Shown in pieces: positions 14,834 to 16,009 of a DNA stretch of 16,009 nucleotides (positions are counted from its first letter, which is position 1; each line of letters opens with the position of its first letter). The position numbers and the translations under genes were made by a program. Location: contig JAEXBU010000049.1 in NCBI GenBank assembly GCA_023393815.1, forward strand, positions 1 through 16,009. The letters run 5' to 3'. The stretch is from Bacillota bacterium (GTDB lineage: Bacteria; Bacillota; Clostridia; Tissierellales; Peptoniphilaceae). The notes beneath the pieces are model-generated. The model ran no database searches. It was given only the letters and a program-made list of their open reading frames with translations, and had not been told where the DNA came from.

Positions 14834-14857
14834 GTATCATTTATATAATAATGATAC
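14834..14857. promoter_or_regulatory. 24-bp palindrome overlapping the rex promoter, likely operator
   Basis: Perfect 8-base arms GTATCATT (14834-14841) and AATGATAC (14850-14857) flank an 8-nt AT-only centre. It covers the -10 (14840-14845) and start point of the proximal rex promoter candidate, a classic repressor position. The arms do not fit the TTGTTAA or TTGTGAA half-sites usual for Rex. Confidence 0.55.
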
Positions 14858-14868
14858 TTATTTGTCTA
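14840..14868 (-). promoter_or_regulatory. Proximal rex promoter candidate
   Basis: On the minus strand the -35 TAGACA (14863-14868), a 17-nt spacer and the -10 TATAAA (14840-14845) each match five of six consensus bases. The start point would be near 14833, giving a short leader. Confidence 0.5.
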
Positions 14869-14881
14869 ATACCCAAGTCCT

Positions 14882-14910
14882 AGTATACAGAAAATTTCAA
14901 GTATTGAAAA
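14882..14910 (-). promoter_or_regulatory. Distal rex promoter candidate
   Basis: On the minus strand -35 TTTTCA (14905-14910), a 17-nt spacer and -10 TATACT (14882-14887). It is somewhat weaker than the proximal one at the -35. A 15-bp palindrome (14895-14909) lies across its -35 and spacer. Confidence 0.4.
14895..14909. repeat. 15-bp palindrome between rex and the ABC-F gene
   Basis: TTTCAA and TTGAAA are perfect 6-base arms separated by GTA. The element lies in the distal rex promoter candidate. Its function is unknown; it does not match the standard Rex operator. Confidence 0.4.
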
Positions 14911-14954
14911 GCCTTATTCCGCGATTTTGACGACTTTTTCTCTCCGTCCATTTC

Positions 14955-14963
14955 TGCTATGAT
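14955..14963 (+). promoter_or_regulatory. Extended -10 promoter of the ABC-F gene
   Basis: TGC-TATGAT forms an extended -10 element (hexamer 14958-14963). No good -35 is present at 17 nt. The ribosome binding site starts at 14971, so the leader would be only about 15 nt long. Confidence 0.45.
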
Positions 14964-14984
14964 ACGTTTAAGGAGGAGAGGCAC

Positions 14985-16009
14985 TTGGCAATCGTATCGG
15001 CACAGAGTTTAGAAAAGACATTTTATATCGACCCGATTTTAGAAGACGTGGGCTTTTTAATCGAAGCCGGGGAAAAAATCGGGCTCATCGGAAACAACGG
15101 CAGCGGCAAAACCACCCTCATGTCTATATTGGCCGGGGAACTGACTCCGGATCGAGGCAACATTTCCACCTCAAAGGGCTTGGAAGTAGGCTACTTGGCG
15201 CAACACGTATCCGTAACCGAAGGGGCAAGCATTTACGACGAATGCATGGCCTCTTTTCAAGCAGTGATTGATCTGGAGGAAAAAATCCGGGCCATGGAGG
15301 TAGAGATGGCGCACCTGGAGGGCACGGATTTGGAAGAACACATTGCACGGTACCAGGTCTTGGTGGATCGCTACGAAAAAAGCGGCGGCTACAGCCGCGA
15401 AAGCGCCGTCACGGGCGCCCTTCGTGGATTGGGCTTTTCCGAGGCGGACATGGACCGTAGGGCCGACAGTCTCTCCGGGGGGCAAAAATCCCGCCTGGCC
15501 CTTGCGAAACTTCTGCTTCACGAGCCGGACCTTCTCCTATTAGACGAACCCACCAACCATCTGGACATGGATTCCATCGCCTGGTTGGAAAAATTCTTAA
15601 AGACCTTTAAGGGGGCCGTGGTAGTGATCAGCCACGATCGCTACTTTCTCGATGCCTTCGTCGATCGCATCCTCTACTTAAACCGAGGCCATGTAAAAAG
15701 TTACCAGGGTAATTACACCAACTTTGTCCGCCGCAGACAAGAAGAGCGTGAACAAATGCGCCACGCCTACGTTATGCAGCAAAAAGAAATCAAGCGACAA
15801 GAGGACATGATCAAACGCTACGCCTCGTGGAACCGAGAAAAAAGCGTTCGCGCCGCCCGGAGCAAACAGAAGCAGCTGGATAAAATGGAACGTCTGGAAG
15901 ATGTGAAGGACGAAAAGTCCTTGCATCTGACCTTCGAGCCGGCCACGGAAAGCGGACGGGATGTACTTTCGGTGGAACACCTGTCCAAGTCTTTCGGTGA
16001 AAAACAAAT
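14985..16009 (+). CDS. ABC-F family ATPase, YdiF-like, 3' end cut by window edge
   Basis: A soluble ABC-F protein. This family has two ABC ATPase domains, no membrane part, and acts at the ribosome E site. The visible 341 residues hold all of domain 1: Walker A GNNGSGKT (36-43), signature LSGGQ (163-167), Walker B LLLLDEPTNHLD and the switch histidine in ISHDRYFLD. The charged helical ABC-F linker follows (YTNFVRRRQEEREQMRHAY to KQKQLDKMERLE). Domain 2 begins at VLSVEHLSKSFGEK. The start is a TTG at 14985, chosen for AGGAGG 8 nt upstream; no ATG fits the domain start. It resembles B. subtilis YdiF, whose gene, as I recall, also lies near rex and groESL. An antibiotic-resistance role is possible in the family but nothing here indicates it. 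Confidence 0.93.
   Translation, partial: MAIVSAQSLEKTFYIDPILEDVGFLIEAGEKIGLIGNNGSGKTTLMSILAGELTPDRGNISTSKGLEVGYLAQHVSVTEGASIYDECMASFQAVIDLEEKIRAMEVEMAHLEGTDLEEHIARYQVLVDRYEKSGGYSRESAVTGALRGLGFSEADMDRRADSLSGGQKSRLALAKLLLHEPDLLLLDEPTNHLDMDSIAWLEKFLKTFKGAVVVISHDRYFLDAFVDRILYLNRGHVKSYQGNYTNFVRRRQEEREQMRHAYVMQQKEIKRQEDMIKRYASWNREKSVRAARSKQKQLDKMERLEDVKDEKSLHLTFEPATESGRDVLSVEHLSKSFGEKQ

Noticed and set aside
14834..14909. Standard Rex operators in the rex upstream region
   Set aside because: Neither palindrome contains TTGTTAA or TTGTGAA half-sites with matching partners, so they are reported only as unassigned.
1..16009. Defence system, CRISPR array, prophage or insertion sequence
   Set aside because: No direct-repeat array, transposase, integrase, terminal repeat or nuclease-helicase module is present; all genes but two belong to well-known housekeeping families.

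Overview
The window reads as housekeeping chromosome of an anaerobic Firmicute. The evidence is an oxygen-independent class III ribonucleotide reductase (nrdD-nrdG), the NADH-sensing repressor Rex, flavin-dependent ThyX, a CIRCE-controlled groESL, and the Gram-positive cluster cysS-mrnC-rlmB-rae1. Strong AGGAGG-type ribosome binding sites and hairpin-plus-U-tract terminators fit the same group. Base composition is balanced rather than AT-rich. A Tissierellia or Clostridia lineage such as the Peptoniphilaceae is a reasonable guess, but sequence reading alone cannot fix the genus. I see no mobile element, tRNA, rRNA, CRISPR array or prophage.

Layout: (1) 1-2616, minus strand: a pantoate operon, read as DUF2520 oxidoreductase (PanG-like) then panB then panC, with its own sigma-A-type promoter. 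panC runs off the left edge. (2) 2645-7550, minus strand: an operon of a hypothetical protein (two beta-rich modules plus a DUF2325-like domain), cysS, mrnC, thyX, rlmB and rae1, closed by a strong terminator. The last four junctions all overlap by 11-23 nt. mrnC, rlmB and rae1 act on 23S rRNA or the ribosome; cysS supplies Cys-tRNA and thyX makes dTMP. (3) 7637-9728, minus strand: groES-groEL with CIRCE operator, promoter and terminator. (4) 9804-12628, plus strand: nrdD-nrdG behind two NrdR-box-like sites and a structured leader, ending in a bidirectional terminator. (5) 12631-14102, minus strand: an OGG-type 8-oxoguanine glycosylase coupled to a DUF554 membrane protein. (6) rex, minus strand, with its own terminator and a palindromic operator-like element over its promoter. 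(7) The 5' part of a YdiF-like ABC-F ATPase, plus strand, diverging from rex and leaving the right edge.

No clearly new multi-gene system is visible. The best leads are the uncharacterised protein ahead of cysS, the unassigned palindromes in the rex/ABC-F intergenic region, the paired NrdR-like boxes on nrdDG, and the position of the glycosylase gene directly behind the rex terminator.
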